Positions 21,016-33,215 are shown, numbered from the stretch's first letter. The stretch is 64,000 nucleotides of DNA from Meconema thalassinum (GCA_946902985.2 OX336389.2:338308444-338372443); one strand, 5' to 3'. Notes: a model not told the origin generated them from the letters alone. Numbers and translations are program-made.

Positions 21016-21914
21016 CCGTATTTACTCGAATACAACCCGCCCCCGAATAAGACCCGCACCCTGATTTTGAAGGACAAAATTTAAAAAAAAAAAATTTACT
21101 CAAAATTATTTACTATCTTAACTAAATAAATAGAATAGCATTTATCCAAAATAGTTTCCAACAGTTTTGAAGTCGTCCTAAAATAACACACATCAAACGA
21201 TTAAAAATACAAATAAAAGTACACAAACACTTCATTCATCGTCATCAGAAGTACCAACTTCGGAACTTTTATCACCATCACTGTCCCACTAAATGTCGTC
21301 ATCACTGCCATCCATAGCATTCGAAATACTACATTTCTTGAAGGTCTTCCGTATGAGATCTCCAGAGATACGATTCCATGCCGTCAAAATCCACGAACAC
21401 AGCAGCTGAACTTTCGGGCACTGAATACGACCAGTTGGAGTCGGTGTGTGCTTATCGGCCGCCATCCGCTCTGTATACAGCTGTTTCAAGGCTATTTTGA
21501 ATGGGCGGTTCACGCAGACATCCAGTGGTTGTAGCATAGACGTCATCCCGCTCAATCACGAATACATGACTCGTCAATATCATATTTCCTACCGGGCACG
21601 ATTTCCAATAACTTCAGCTTCCCTCACAACTTTCAATTTCTCACTCACAGTAAATGACCGCAAACGTTTCGTAGCATTCATGTTTACACTCGGAGAACGT
21701 GCGCATGACTGTATGACGCCGCGTGCTTACGGTAAAACAAAGTTAAAGCCGGAAGAAGGCTAGCACCATCTAGCGGATACTTGCAACACCCGATATCGCG
21801 CGCGGCGGGCAAATTAGATCTTTCAAATTTGGATGACTCAAATAAGACCCGCACCCCAATTTTTCACGTCCGAATTTGTTTAAAAATGTGCGGGTGGTAT
21901 TCGAGTATATACGG
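21016..21914 (-). mobile_element. Deleted pogo/Tigger-type element with TA duplication
   Basis: The termini CCGTATTTACTCGAAT and ATTCGAGTATATACGG are inverted repeats flanked by TA (21014-21015, 21915-21916). Subterminal repeats (AATAAGACCCGCACCC) occur near both ends. Inside, minus ORF 21289-21555 is the C-terminal end of a DDE_1 transposase (GMTSMLQPLDVCVNRPFK, CSWILTAWNRIS). The catalytic N-terminal part is missing. It is nested in pogo copy C. Confidence 0.85.
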
Positions 21915-22629
21915 TAATGCTGGGTGCATCAGAACTACATTCTAAGTATATTGCCACTGTTAGTTAGGTCTTACAAGGAGATATGACAATGTGCCAGTTT
22001 TCGTCACAAATGACGAGCATTGGTAAAGTGCGTGGTTTTATATCCAGTGTTCGTCACCAGCATTTCTAACCAAACTAGGAACGTGAGCACGAAATAGCAT
22101 ATTGCATATGTTACAGAAACAATTACCAACTATATCACACACTTGTAACATTTCAAAATGTCGGAACGTAACACGTATGCACATAATTAACTCGCGTGCT
22201 TGCTTACCACATGTGAGAAGCAATACCCGCGTCAAGACAGCTCAACTTACACGAGATGTTTGACGCTGGGAATCTCCTATTACATCACACGCATGATTTC
22301 GCAAAGTTGCTCCTTATCGGCAACGAAGATATGACGAATTTCGTAAGACTTCGTGCGTTGAGAAAGACCCCTTGACGAGCTTATTTTTTGTACTTATATA
22401 CGAGAGTGACGACGACTGGCTCAGTGACGAAAACCAGTACAGTTACCTTAATTGGCCTATATAGGTCAATTACAGATTCCGATACACATCGTAATTTCAG
22501 TTGATATTTTTAATTTTCCGCATCAAAATCTATAATTGGCCAGTGTAGATCAATTACAGATGACTATACACATTGTAATTATTATAATTTCAGTTACAGT
22601 ATATATATATATAGTATGATCAAGTAGGG

Positions 22630-25600
22630 AGTGATAGAGGAGTAACACCTCTTTAAAAAACCCTGGTCCAGCTGGCCCGGCTGGTAGTACCTTGTTAGGG
22701 TCCCTTGCCAGGGTTACGGTGAAGTCCTCAACGGTACCTGCAGTGAAAGAGGTGAACTCTGGCACAGTGGGGTTGGCGGAAGGGGCAGCCTATTGCTCAG
22801 GTTTAATAGGGCAAACTATTGTCCATAGTTATGATGGGCAGGTTTTGGCCCAACGCAAAATGAGCGGAGGAGGAACCAATCACTCCCATGGCTCCCAACG
22901 GTCATAGAGGCTGAAGAGGTAACGCCAGACGGACTGGCTATAAAGGCGCACCTCAGTAGCACTTGAGTATGCGGCAGTTCGTTGCAGTCTCTGTGTTCGG
23001 TCCTGCATGTCTCATTCTTTGTGAGCCGCAGGATAAGGCTCAGAGATCATAGTGTGTGGGTCTCGTCCTGGCAAGCCGAGATCCACCCTAAACAAATTCA
23101 CGCCAGTGGCACTTCTTCCGAACGTCACTTACTTTCAAAGTCCAACGGCGATGGGATATGGACGGTGGGGGCAGGTTATGGGTGTAACTGGAAGCCCCTA
23201 GTTCGGACCTGCACGTTGGCAGGAGATGTGTGATGGTCGTCTTCCGGAGACTCTGTGACTACTCAGGAATTCGGTCCTGCATCGGTGTTTGGGCAGGCCT
23301 ATTTAGGATCACCGCTGCCCATCCCACATGGGGAAGGCCCTAGAAAATGTGGGCTAAACATCAGAAGTCACAATCTTGGTCCGGCTGGGCAACCGCACTC
23401 AGCAGGTAACCCTTATGCGGTCGAAACTCAAAAACAGCAAGGAATCACAAATTGATTATTGGATCATGGAACATCAGAACTTGGCTTGATTTGGACAATA
23501 ACGTTAGACCTGAGAGAAGGTCAGCTCTCGTAACCCATGAGTTATCAAGACTCAACGTTGACATTGCTGCTCAGTGAAACTAGGCTGTCTTCTGAAGGCA
23601 AGATTACTGAATCTGGAACAGGATATACCATCTTCTGGAAAGGAAAGGAGGAGGGCGAATGTCATATTCATGGTGTGGGCTTCGCTGTGAAGACCAAACT
23701 GGTAAATTATCTCCAACTTACGCCCATTTCAATCAGCAAAAGGCTCATGACTCTCCGCATACCACTCTCAGGAGGTTCCTTTATGACACTCATCTCTGCC
23801 TATGCTCCTACCTTAGATTCTGATGATGAAGTAAAGGCTCAGTTCTATAATCAGCTAAGTGAAATCATCTCCAAGGTACCATCTGCAGATAAACTCTTGC
23901 TCCTCGGTGACTTCAAAGCCAGAGTTGGGAAAGATCACAGGCTATGGAATAATGTGATGGGCAAACAGGGACTTGGAGAATGTAATCCCAATGGACTGTT
24001 GCTACTTGGTCTTTGTGCAGAACACGAACATTTCATTACCAACACGCATTTCCGGCTACCCAACCTCTTCTAAACGTCGTGGATGCATCCTCGTTCCAAA
24101 CATTGGCACATTCTTGATTATATCATTACCCGGCAATGTGATAAGGACACTCTTATTACCAGAACAGCAAGGAATATAGACAATTGTTGGACAGATCATA
24201 AACTTCTTCTATGTAAGCTCAGGATATCCATCAGACCTAAACCACCTAGGAACATCAAAAATTTGCCAAGAAAGAAGTTTAATACATCCCAACTTCAGGA
24301 TGAATCCATGTATAAACATTTTGGAAACAGGATCGTCACCCAGTTATCAGAAACCCCAGTAACAAATGACATTCAGCAAGAATGGGCCACACTACAAAAG
24401 ATTATCACACAGTCAGCTGAGGAAACAGTTGGTTTTATAGTGCGGAAAAGACAAGACTGGTTTGATGACAACAATGAGGAAATTCTGTCTCTCATCAATG
24501 CCAAAAGGAATGCCTATCTTGCCCATCTTCAAGACCCAACTTCCAACACAAAGAGAGATAAACTACTGGAACTCGAGGGTAAATGCCAGACGCAGATAAG
24601 GCAGGTTAAAACAGAAGGCTCAGGAACTGCAGAGACTCGGATGTGCGAGACTTGAGGAACTTCTATGCAGTACTCAAGGAAATATATGGACCATCTCGCT
24701 CATCATCAGGTACACTGAAAAGCGCTGATAATTCTACTACCTTTACTGATAGTCAAGAAATCTTGAAACGCTGGAAGGAGCACTTCTCCAATCTCCTAAA
24801 TCGTCAATCAGCAGCTGCTGAAGACTTCCTTTGTGATGTGCCGCAACAACCTTAACAACTGTGGTTGGCAGTACCTCCTACTTATCCTGAATTCAGTGCA
24901 GCTCTCACCCAATTGAAACCCAGAAAAGCACCTGGCCCAGATAACATCCCTCTGGAACTAATTCAAGCCAGAGGTCATTCCCTCTAAACAAGGATTTTCA
25001 CCCTTATCCTCAGAATATGGGAATCAAGAAAGGTACCTGCAGACCTAAAGAATGTCACTATCTTTAAAAAGGGTGATCGCAGTGTTTGTGGCAACTACCG
25101 TGGTATATCACTGCTATCAATCGTGGGGAAGATGCTTGCAAGAATTCTACTTAACCGCCTCAAGGTTACCTCTGAGAGGATCCTCCCAGAGTCACAATGT
25201 GGATTTAGTTTCCAGAAGCACAATTGACTTGATTTTCTGTGTGAGACAGCTACAAGAAAAATGTAGAGAACAACAGAATCCACTCTTCTTAGTCTTATAT
25301 GACTTGGAAAAGGCATTTGATTCGGTTCCAAGACCAGCCATGTGGGCGGTGCTGAAGCGGTTTGGTTGCTCTCAGCGTTTTGTAGATCTAATCAAAGCTC
25401 TCCATGATGGTATGACAGGTCAGGTTTGCCATCAGAATAAGATGTCCGATGAATTTCCTATTACCCATGGACTGAAATAAGGATGTGTACTGGCTCCAAC
25501 GCTTTCCGCGCTGTACTTGGCTGCAATGCTTTATGATTCACCCACAAACATCCCAGGTGTGGAGGTCAAGTATCGTTTTGATGGAGGGCTTTTCAACCTA

Positions 25601-26616
25601 ACTCGTCTCCGCTCCTTGAGGAAAACTCAGGTTACTAAGGTTACTAACATGTTGTATGCAGAAGATGCCGCGTCGCCAACTCTCACACCAGAAGAGCTGC
25701 AAGAGTCAGTTAATTGTTACAAAAGTGCATGTGATCGCTTTGATCTTACCATAAATGTCAATAAGACTAAAGTCTTGGCACAACCTTCACCAGGCACGCC
25801 TCTTCCTCAGTTCAATATCTCCATCTCAAATTTGCCATTAGAACAGGTAGACCACTTCTCGTACCTGGGCAGTACCATTTCTGTGAGCTGTACCTGTGAG
25901 CAGGATGTGGATAAGAGAATTGGCGCAGCCCATGCAGCATATGGACGATTAGCGCACCGGGTCTTCATGAATATTAGATCTGTCCATGAGTACAAAGCTT
26001 ATGGTGTACAAAGCAGTAGTCATTTCTACATTGTTGTATGGCTGTGAAATGTGGACCCTTTACCGACGTGATCTTAGGAAGCTTGAGCGTTTACACCTAC
26101 AAAAACTTCGATCAATCCTGAGGATTAAATGGGAAGACCGCATTACCAATATTGCTGTTCTGGAAAAGGCTCAAATCAACAGCATAGAATCATCCATAAT
26201 AGGTCACCAATTTAGATGGATTGGTCATGTCCATTGGATGGATGATGTGAGATTACCTCGTCAAATGCTATATGGTGAGTTATGCTATGGCACCAGACCT
26301 CATGGTGGTCCTAAGAGGTGTTACAAGGACCAATTTAAGCAGACCCTGAAATTGACAGGTCTTGATTCACAAACCTGGGCCATGCTGGCTGAAGACCGCT
26401 CAACTTGGCGCCGTACCATCTCGGATACTGTAAAAACGTTTGAAAGGGATTGACGCACACATGAAGAGGCCAAGCGTCAAGCTAGGAAACTTCGAGCAGC
26501 CCAACCACGTCCTCCTCCAGCAATACTATGTGACTTGTGTGGATGCTTGTTCCATGCCAGGATTGGACTCTTTAGTCACCGTAAACACATCCACAAACTG
26601 GACTGAAGGAAGATGA
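22630..26616 (+). mobile_element. LINE 1: RTE/CR1-like non-LTR retrotransposon, full span but broken
   Basis: A GC-richer 5' region (22640-23500) precedes an APE-type endonuclease, a reverse transcriptase and a C-terminal zinc finger, all on the + strand. It lies between two blocks of the hairpin-unit array, so it inserted there. Several frameshifts and stops inactivate it. Confidence 0.85.
23537..26606 (+). pseudogene. LINE 1 polyprotein: endonuclease, RT, zinc finger
   Basis: The endonuclease (23537-24240) shows LLLSETRL, SAYAPTL, LLLGDFKARVG and WTDHKLLLCK. The RT (about 25050-25700) shows FKKGDRSVCGNYRGISLLS, DLEKAFDSVPRP and LYAEDAA. The last replaces the usual FADD/YADD, so the first catalytic Asp has become Glu. 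The C-terminal part (25986-26453) includes YGCEMWTLYRRDL and IGHVHWMDD. After a single in-frame TGA (26451-26453) it continues to a C2H2 finger, LCDLCGCLF...GLFSHRKHIH, ending at 26606. Frame changes occur near 24075, 24650, 24855, 25480 and 26040. Confidence 0.85.
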
Positions 26617-27221
26617 TTTATTTATGGCTGTAATTGACCTATATAGTTCAATTAAAGATAGGTCGATTACAGCTTTCGATGCAATGTCTTCATCATCATC
26701 ATCATCATCATTTCCCCTTATCCAGCTCCTGCCAGGTCGGGGTATTTATGGCACTTCTCCACTTTCCTCTTTCCTTCCACCATTCTTCTTCCACGATCTT
26801 GTCCCAGTCCAGATTTCTTTTTCTTACACTGTTCTTCACTGAATCAATCCACCTTGTTCTAGGTCTTCCTCTTGCTCTCTTACCCTTGCACTTTGCCTCC
26901 AGCATCTGTCTTGGTATTCTATTTTCCTCCATCCTCTTTACATGTCCAAACCACCTAAGTTTATTCTTCTCAATTCTCCCATTTAGTTTTCCCATCCCAA
27001 CTTCCTTCCTAACATCTTCATTCCTCACTGTCTTTCCTTGTCTTTCCTATCATACTTCTTAGGAATTTCATTTCACTGGCTTGGATTCTACTCTCTGGCC
27101 TGCTTGTCAGGGTCCAAGTCTCAGCTGCATAAGTTAATAGGGGAACATAGTACACTTTATACATTACCTCCTTGCTTTTCCTTGGTACTTCCTTATCCCA
27201 AACAAGTTTTCTTATACTTTG

Positions 27222-28289
27222 TTAGAATGCATTGCTCTGCTGTATCCTCCTGCCAATCTCCATGTCCAACCTACCAGTTTGCATCAATTCACTTCCTAGG
27301 TATTTGAACGTGTCCACAATTTCCAAACTCTGACTTCCAATTTTCACAGTGCCCTTTCCTTGTCTTTCCCCTCTTGTCATCACCATGGTCTTGCTTTTCT
27401 CTATACTGATTTTCAGGCCGTACTTCTGAATATTTTCGTTCAGTGCATCTAGTTGTTTTTGCACTTCTTCGGTGTTCCTTCCCCAGACCACAATATCATC
27501 TGCAAATAACAGTAACTTCATTTCTTTATGTCCATATGCTTCCTTTGTTTCCTTTACAATTTCATCCATCACCATTATGAACAAGAGAGGTGACAGCACA
27601 CTCCCCTGTCTTAATCCAGTCTTGTTCCTAAACCAATCTGTCTTTCCAACTGGGGTCAGTACCCTGCTTACACAGTTGTTGTACATTGCTTGCACCATTT
27701 CCAACATTTCTCTTCCCAGTCTCTTCTTAACCATGGTTTCCCATACCTTCTCTCTGGGGACACTATCATATGCCTTTTCTAGATCTATGAAAGTCATGAT
27801 CAAATCCTGTCCATATTCCCAGTCCTTTTCCATCACCTGCCTCAAGCTAAAGATTGGGTCCACTGTGGATCTTCCACTCCTGAAGCCATACTGTTCCTCT
27901 TGCAACTCTCCTTCCACCTTTCTTCTCATTCTTCTTTCTAATATCCTTTCCAGTATTTTTGCTATCTGTGATAAGAGGGTGATCCCTCTGTAGTTATCAC
28001 ACACCTTCTTGTCCCCCTTCTTAAACACTGGTATTATTAGCCCTTTCTCCCAGTCTTCTGGTACACATTTCCATTTCCACACACACTTTAGCAGTCGATA
28101 CAACCATTGCATACCAACAGGTCCAGCAGCCTTTATCATTTCTACACTGATTTCATCCACCCCTGTTGCTTTTCCCATCTTCATTTTCTGTACTGCTAAT
28201 TCCACCTCCAGCATTGTTATATCATCTTCTGTTATAGAGTCGTCAGGTTGTGTCACTTCCATCTCACCAGTACAATTGCTCACATTCAA
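27222..28289 (-). pseudogene. LINE 2 reverse transcriptase
   Basis: A 355-residue uninterrupted RT segment. Recognisable motifs are GKATGVDEISVEMIK, PVFKKGDKKVCDNYRGITLL, YGFRSGRSTVD, MTFIDLEKAYDSVPRE, GLRQGSVLSPLLF and LLFADDIVVWG, the last an intact FADD catalytic box. It would copy the element RNA at a nicked target. Upstream, two in-frame stops (near 28310 and 28455) separate it from the linker and endonuclease. A frame change near 27220 separates it from the C-terminal tail (KLRWFGHVKRMEENRIPRQM). Confidence 0.88.
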
Positions 28290-28753
28290 TAGCTTATCGA
28301 AATACTCCTTCTATCGTCCCTTTATCTCTTCTGGGTGTGTTAACAACTCGCCATCTTCCTTTTTCACTAGCTTTGTAGTAACTCTTTCTTTCCTCTTACT
28401 TCTTAGAAGTCCATACAGCATCCTTTTACTGCCACTTACATCTGTTTCCATTCTTCATGTAAATTCTTCCCAACTTTTCTTCTTTTCTTCTCCTACCACT
28501 TTCTTACACCTCCGTTTGCTGTCGTGATACTTCCTTTTGCTTTCTTCTGTTTGATCTCGGTTCCATTCTTTCCATGCAGACTTCTTTTCTTTCACTGCTT
28601 TCCTCACTTCCTCATTCCACCATGGTGTCTCCTTCTCTTTCACTCTTGTTGACGTCCTACCACAAGCACTCTCTGCTGCACCAACAAATGCCTTTTTAAA
28701 GTGGGACCATTCCTCTTCTATGTTTTCCACTTCAGTAACTGGGATTTGTTGCT

Positions 28754-29671
28754 TCAATCTTCCTGTACAGTTTTGTCTTTCAATTTCCATACTTTTATTT
28801 TGCTTTCTCTGATCTCCTTTAGGTTTTCCAATTTTTCCCATCTAAATTTTGCCACCACAGCTTTATGGTCCCCATCAAATGCTTCTCCTGGTAAAGCTGT
28901 CACATCTATCAGCTTTCTGCGATTAGTCCTTTCCACCAGAAAGTAGTCATTTACTGATTTTGTTCGTCTATCGCCCCAACCATATCTCGTAATTTTCCTG
29001 CTGTTTTTCTTCCGAAACCATGAATTACCCACTATCAGTCCATTCCTTTCACAAAAGTTTACAAGTTCCTCTCCTTCCCGGTTCTTTTTCCCATATCCAT
29101 ATGGTCCAATGACTTCTTCCTTTCCGTGTCTCTCGTTTCCGACTTGTGCAATGATATCTCCCATGATCACCACTTCTACATCTGAAATTACTCTTTCTAC
29201 ATCCTCCAGGAATACTTCAATATCTTCTTCTCTGTTTCCAGTCTGTGGTGCATACACTTGTATGAAGTCCATCACGTAATTTTTCATCTTCATTCTAATT
29301 TTCATTATTCTGTCACTCACACACTGGACCACTTCAACATACTCCTCCAGTTGTTTCGAGGTTATCAGTCCCACGCCATTTTTTGCCTCTTGGCCACCGC
29401 TCCAGTATAATGTATATCCTTTCCTCAATTTCTTCCTTCCTTTACCTTTCCATTTCACTTCACTCAGCCCCATCAATCCAACATTCTCCCTCTCCATGAA
29501 GTCTACCACCTCCTCCACCTTGCCTGTCAGGGTCATGACATTCATGATTCCCACTTTCATTTCGGTTACTGGTCGCCCATTTCTCACAGTTCCCCCAGTA
29601 CCAAAAGAACTGTGCGTCGCCTGCAGGGTATGCCCTAACCTTCTCCGAATCATTTGAAGTGCCATTTCCAT
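28754..29671 (-). pseudogene. LINE 2 APE-type endonuclease
   Basis: A 305-residue ORF with the exonuclease/endonuclease/phosphatase fold signatures: MNVMTLTGKVEEVVDFM, GLSEVKWKGKG, NGVGLITSK, FIQVYAPQTG, IMGDIIAQVG (normally GDFNAQVG, so the Asn ligand is changed) and FDGDHKAVVAKF (usually SDH). It resembles the RTE/BovB class from which cellular CFDP2-like proteins derive. It nicks target DNA for priming. The altered GDFN motif suggests lost activity. Confidence 0.85.
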
Positions 29672-30348
29672 TTTAGGCTATTATTACGATGGGGTCGCCA
29701 CTCCCAAAGGCATTTTATGAAGCTACTGCAAGCTATTATGCAGGCCGCCCCTAACATGGGAAACAGACGCCCTTGCAGCCGCCCCTAACCTGGGAAACAG
29801 ACGCTGCCGATTGATGCTGTTCTCATACTATTCCCTGAGTACTGGGTTGCCACTTCCGCAATCTCCACCGTTCCGAAGTCCATCTTCTCCGCTGCAGATT
29901 CCGTTGAGGTCTTCGCACGTAACCCTGTGCACGGGGCCTATGTTATACCCCATATGGCTGGGTCCTCACCAGAACTTAGCCGGTACTGTAGTTCCATGGT
30001 ATATTACAGTACCGTTTCCCACCCCCGAGACGTGGACGCGCCTGGCAAAAATTATCCATGTAGCCAATTATAATTGCCTCATGGACCGGGTTAAGGAGCT
30101 GTCTAAATCCAGCCTCCAAGGCGTAACATCATCTGTAATTCAACTATACAGGCGAATTACAGATCCCGAAATGGAATTTTAAAAATATGTCTTATAAATG
30201 TAACCCTAAATTAAAATATTTTCGTATGTACGGCGTATCAAATTGAGGAAGGCCAATAAATAAATTACAGATGACGAAACACAATGAGTTTCGAAGGTTT
30301 TTTAATGCTCATGTCTGTTATTGAGTTGTCACCACCCAAAATAACCTA

Positions 30349-31567
30349 TAATAATAAACAAAGTTTTTTATGGTTCCGCCTAGTCAATACTTGTTTTATT
30401 AAAGATTTTATCGTGACATAATCACTTGTCTTTACGTATGTTGGTACATGTTTCGGTGTCTTGTAACATTGACACCTTCATCAGCCTAGGGTTATTGGTA
30501 ACACTCAATGGCATTAAAATACTTATTAAAATAACACACAGATGATTAAAATAACACTTTAAAAAGTTTTTTAAAACACTGTCATAATGAAAGTTCAATT
30601 AAAAGTCTTGGAAAAAAGCTTGCTGTGCTGTTTTGGTTTCCAATGTCCTGCTTCTGATAATAACCTCTGAAAACCAGCAAGAGGTGACCATACCTAACTG
30701 GAAAAGAAAGTCCCTGTGTGAACTATGGTAAGTATTAAAACCGAAAAAGTGGAAAGCTAAACAAAGAAAAAGTGGAAATACATAAAAAAAAGGAGTGTGG
30801 TGAACTTACAGTGTGATTACGGCAGCGAGAAATCTGGCCTTGCTCAGGCATACGGAGACTGTGCAGTACTGGTATGGAATAGCTTGGGGAAAGCGGGCGA
30901 GGCTTCAGTCGAGAGGGGCGGGGGGAGGGGAAGTATACTGGCAATTTTGGAGGACAGGAGCGGGATGGGGGTGGGGTAGAGGGGTGGAATGAGCGGTTTT
31001 GTTGATCCTCGACTGAAGCCTCACCCGCTTTCCCCAAGCTATTCCATACCAGTATTGCACAGTCTCGGTATGCCTCAGCACGGCCCGATTTCTCGCTGCC
31101 GCAACCACACTGTAAATTCACCACACTCCTTTTTTATATACTTCCACTTTTTCTTTGTTTAGCTTTCCACTTTTTCGGTTTTAATACTTACCATAGTTCA
31201 CACAGGGACTTTCTTTTCCAGTTAGGTATGGTCACCTCTTGCTGGTTTTCGGGGGTTATTATCAGAAGCAGGACATTGGAAACCAAAACAGCGCAGCAAG
31301 CCTTTTTCCAAGACTTTTAATTGAACTTCCATTATGACAGTGTTTTAAAAAACTTTTTAAAGTGTTATTTTAATCATCTGTGTGTTATTTTAATAAGTAT
31401 TTTAATGCCATTGAGTGTCACCAATAACCGTAGGCTGATGGTGTCAATGTTACAAGACACCGAAACATGTACCAACATACGTAAAGACAAGTGATTATGT
31501 CACGATAAAATCTTAAATAAAACAAGTATTGACTAGGCGGAACCATAAAAAACTTTGTTTATTATTA
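30349..31567. mobile_element. Foldback element, 565 bp arms and G-rich loop
   Basis: Positions 30349-30913 and 31008-31567 are inverted repeats of roughly 95% identity around a 94 bp G-rich loop (30914-31007). The outer sequence TAATAATAAACAAAG is followed by GGTTCCGCCTAGTCAATAC. The latter also occurs near 48675. The arms contain GTGTCTTGTAACATTGACAC with CTTCATCAG, which I associate with Penelope-like terminal regions. Small Gly/Glu-rich ORFs in both arms mirror each other and are not genes. Confidence 0.85.
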
Positions 31568-32700
31568 CATTCTGTCAATACGGAAAAATGTGCGACTTTA
31601 AAAGTCAAAAAGCAAAATAACCCATAACCAAGGCTTTTCCCATAATCTTGCCTGAGAAGCATTTCGTCAAGTGGTTGATAACATCACAAAAGCATCCAAT
31701 TTGTTTTTATAAAAAAGTTATGCACAAACGATCGCGGTCTGTAATAATCGCCGGTTGGCATCAATACATTAACACATTTCCCACGCATAAACAAACCTAA
31801 CCTAGCTGCTGACACATTGTAATATTCTTATAAAACATTGTGGCCAATAATGTCACTGACCCCACCACATACCAAGAAATGGTTTTGTGCCTTTTTTTTT
31901 TTTTTTTCTTTTCTCTCTCTTCAAAGTTGGCTGCATATACACAAACACAATGCCATTATAAAACAATGTGGTCAATAATGTTGTTTTTGCTGGTGGGGCA
32001 CAGCCCCCCCCCCCGCTAGGTTGGTATTTTTATGTTTTCCAATATTGGCTACAAATACTTGTATCTCAATTAGAAATCACAATCCTTAACATACTGTTTA
32101 ATAACGCCTCACAGACATACTATATGAAATGTCAAATACAAGACCTATAGGCCGATAGGTCTAATACAAAACACTGTCATATCTCTTTTTCAAGTGTTCA
32201 TGTAAATGCCAATTTGTCTAAATTTTACCCATCCAATACTATTTTAACAGGCGTATTCCCCAACACCGTGCCTGACGTAATATTATCGTTTAGACAAATG
32301 GCATTGTCTATGGCTTTAGAAGAGTACAGTGCAACTTTTCTATTAAATGCAACAACCAAAATACATATATGAACAACATAAAAAACTCACCGATAGATCC
32401 AAATGGCGTATTATTCCACATGTACAAGAAGAAGCAGTAATTTTCGACCACACGTTCACTCACGTTACACGTAACATTTTATTTGAATGAAACAACTTCA
32501 GGAATTCAACAATTTTATTACAAATCGCCAACACAATCGCGCACACGACACTGCTAATATCAAAATCTTGTTCTATAGGTTATTCAGGGAATAATAATTG
32601 TTCAAATTACGGTTACAAAACTCAAATCGGTGGGGAAAAAAATGGACATCCTTCTTGAACAAAACCGCACACGAAAATGACGTATTAATCAGCTGACTCC
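31568..32700. other. No gene identified; local direct repeat
   Basis: Sequence near 31830 (TATAAAACATTGTGGCCAAT) recurs at about 31957 (TATAAAACAATGTGGTCAAT), spaced about 125 bp. Poly-T (31892) and poly-C (32006) runs occur. No coding evidence. Confidence 0.45.
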
Positions 32701-32712
32701 CGGCATACAAAG

Positions 32713-32754
32713 TGAGTCAATATCGATACGTGCCATGACATCACAGTGACGTCA
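32713..32754. promoter_or_regulatory. Cluster of AP-1, DRE and CRE motifs
   Basis: TGAGTCA (32713-32719), TATCGATA (32721-32728) and TGACGTCA (32747-32754) are exact consensus sites for AP-1, DREF and CREB/ATF factors, all within 42 bp. They lie some 450 bp upstream of a possible first-exon donor (ACG/GTGAGT at about 33207). No downstream coding exon is identified. Confidence 0.4.
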
Positions 32755-33215
32755 CTGAGGTCCCTAAAAACCCCACACACCCTGAACGGAGTGCAAATGT
32801 CACTGATACACCGCTGCGAACTGTGCAACGAAGTTGGATTGAACATTCCCTGAAATCAAACCATTGGGTGTATTGTTTCTTTTGTTCAGTATTTCATTCC
32901 ATTTGCAATGTTGTGAGTAAATGAATGCACGATCGTAAAATGGCATCTTTGCGTATGTCAAATAATAAAGAAAGCTATTGAGACGAACAGACGAGAAGAG
33001 AAACTGACAAGTGTGTCTTTATTACTGTGTGTCCTTGTACTCGGTGTGCGATTACGGCTGCTTAGTAAACAAATTTGGATATTGCCTGAAAGGGACAAGG
33101 ACAATTCTGCGAGAGGCGAACGAGGAAACTTGCGCATTCCCGCCAGCATATCTCTGTCTTCTATCACACTCCCTTCCCTTGCCTTGCGCTCTGGCTCAGC
33201 AAATACGGTGAGTTT

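Larger units (their letters stand above)
17066..22448 (-). mobile_element. pogo-like DNA transposon copy C, with three nested insertions
   Basis: The ends match copy B (AGGTAAATGCCCCAATGGTC; reverse complement of the right end AGGTAACTGTACTGG). They are flanked by TA at 17064-17065 and 22449-22450, and the flanks rejoin into a normal hairpin unit. The interior lacks the DDE domain. A Penelope pair (17556-19864), a SINE (20618-20866) and a second pogo-type element (21016-21914) are inserted in it. HTH remnants lie at 20261-20520. Confidence 0.85.
26690..29770 (-). mobile_element. LINE 2: RTE-like non-LTR retrotransposon, nearly full length
   Basis: It is oriented on the minus strand and ends 3' in a (CAT)n microsatellite at about 26690-26710, as RTE elements do. 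The order is endonuclease (29671-28754), linker (28841-28455), RT (28289-27222) and basic C-terminal domain (27028-26708). It is inserted in the hairpin-unit array and is the best-preserved LINE of the window. Confidence 0.88.
16730..30345. mobile_element. MITE-like element with hairpin tandem units, split by nested insertions
   Basis: The left end (16730-16775: GGGGTTTTTTGGGTGG, AAAAACCTTCGAAAC) is mirrored at the right end (30285-30345: GTTTCGAAGGTTTTTT, CCACCCAAAATAACC). Between them, tandem units begin at 16781, 16874, 16959 and 17051 (85-93 bp). Each has the near-palindrome ATTGACCTATATAGGTCAAT inside GCATCGAAATCT...AGATTCCGATGC. The units resume at 22449-22600, 26620-26690 and 30120-30170. 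Removing pogo copy C and two LINEs leaves roughly 0.8 kb. No transposase is encoded, and the mobilising family is unknown. Confidence 0.7.

Noticed and set aside
26634..27062. 142-residue + strand ORF with a His run
   Set aside because: Antisense to the LINE 2 C-terminal domain and starting in its CAT microsatellite tail.
30735..31124. Gly/Glu/Ser-rich ORFs in the foldback element as a gene
   Set aside because: The same peptide is read from both arms in mirror orientation and stops at the loop.
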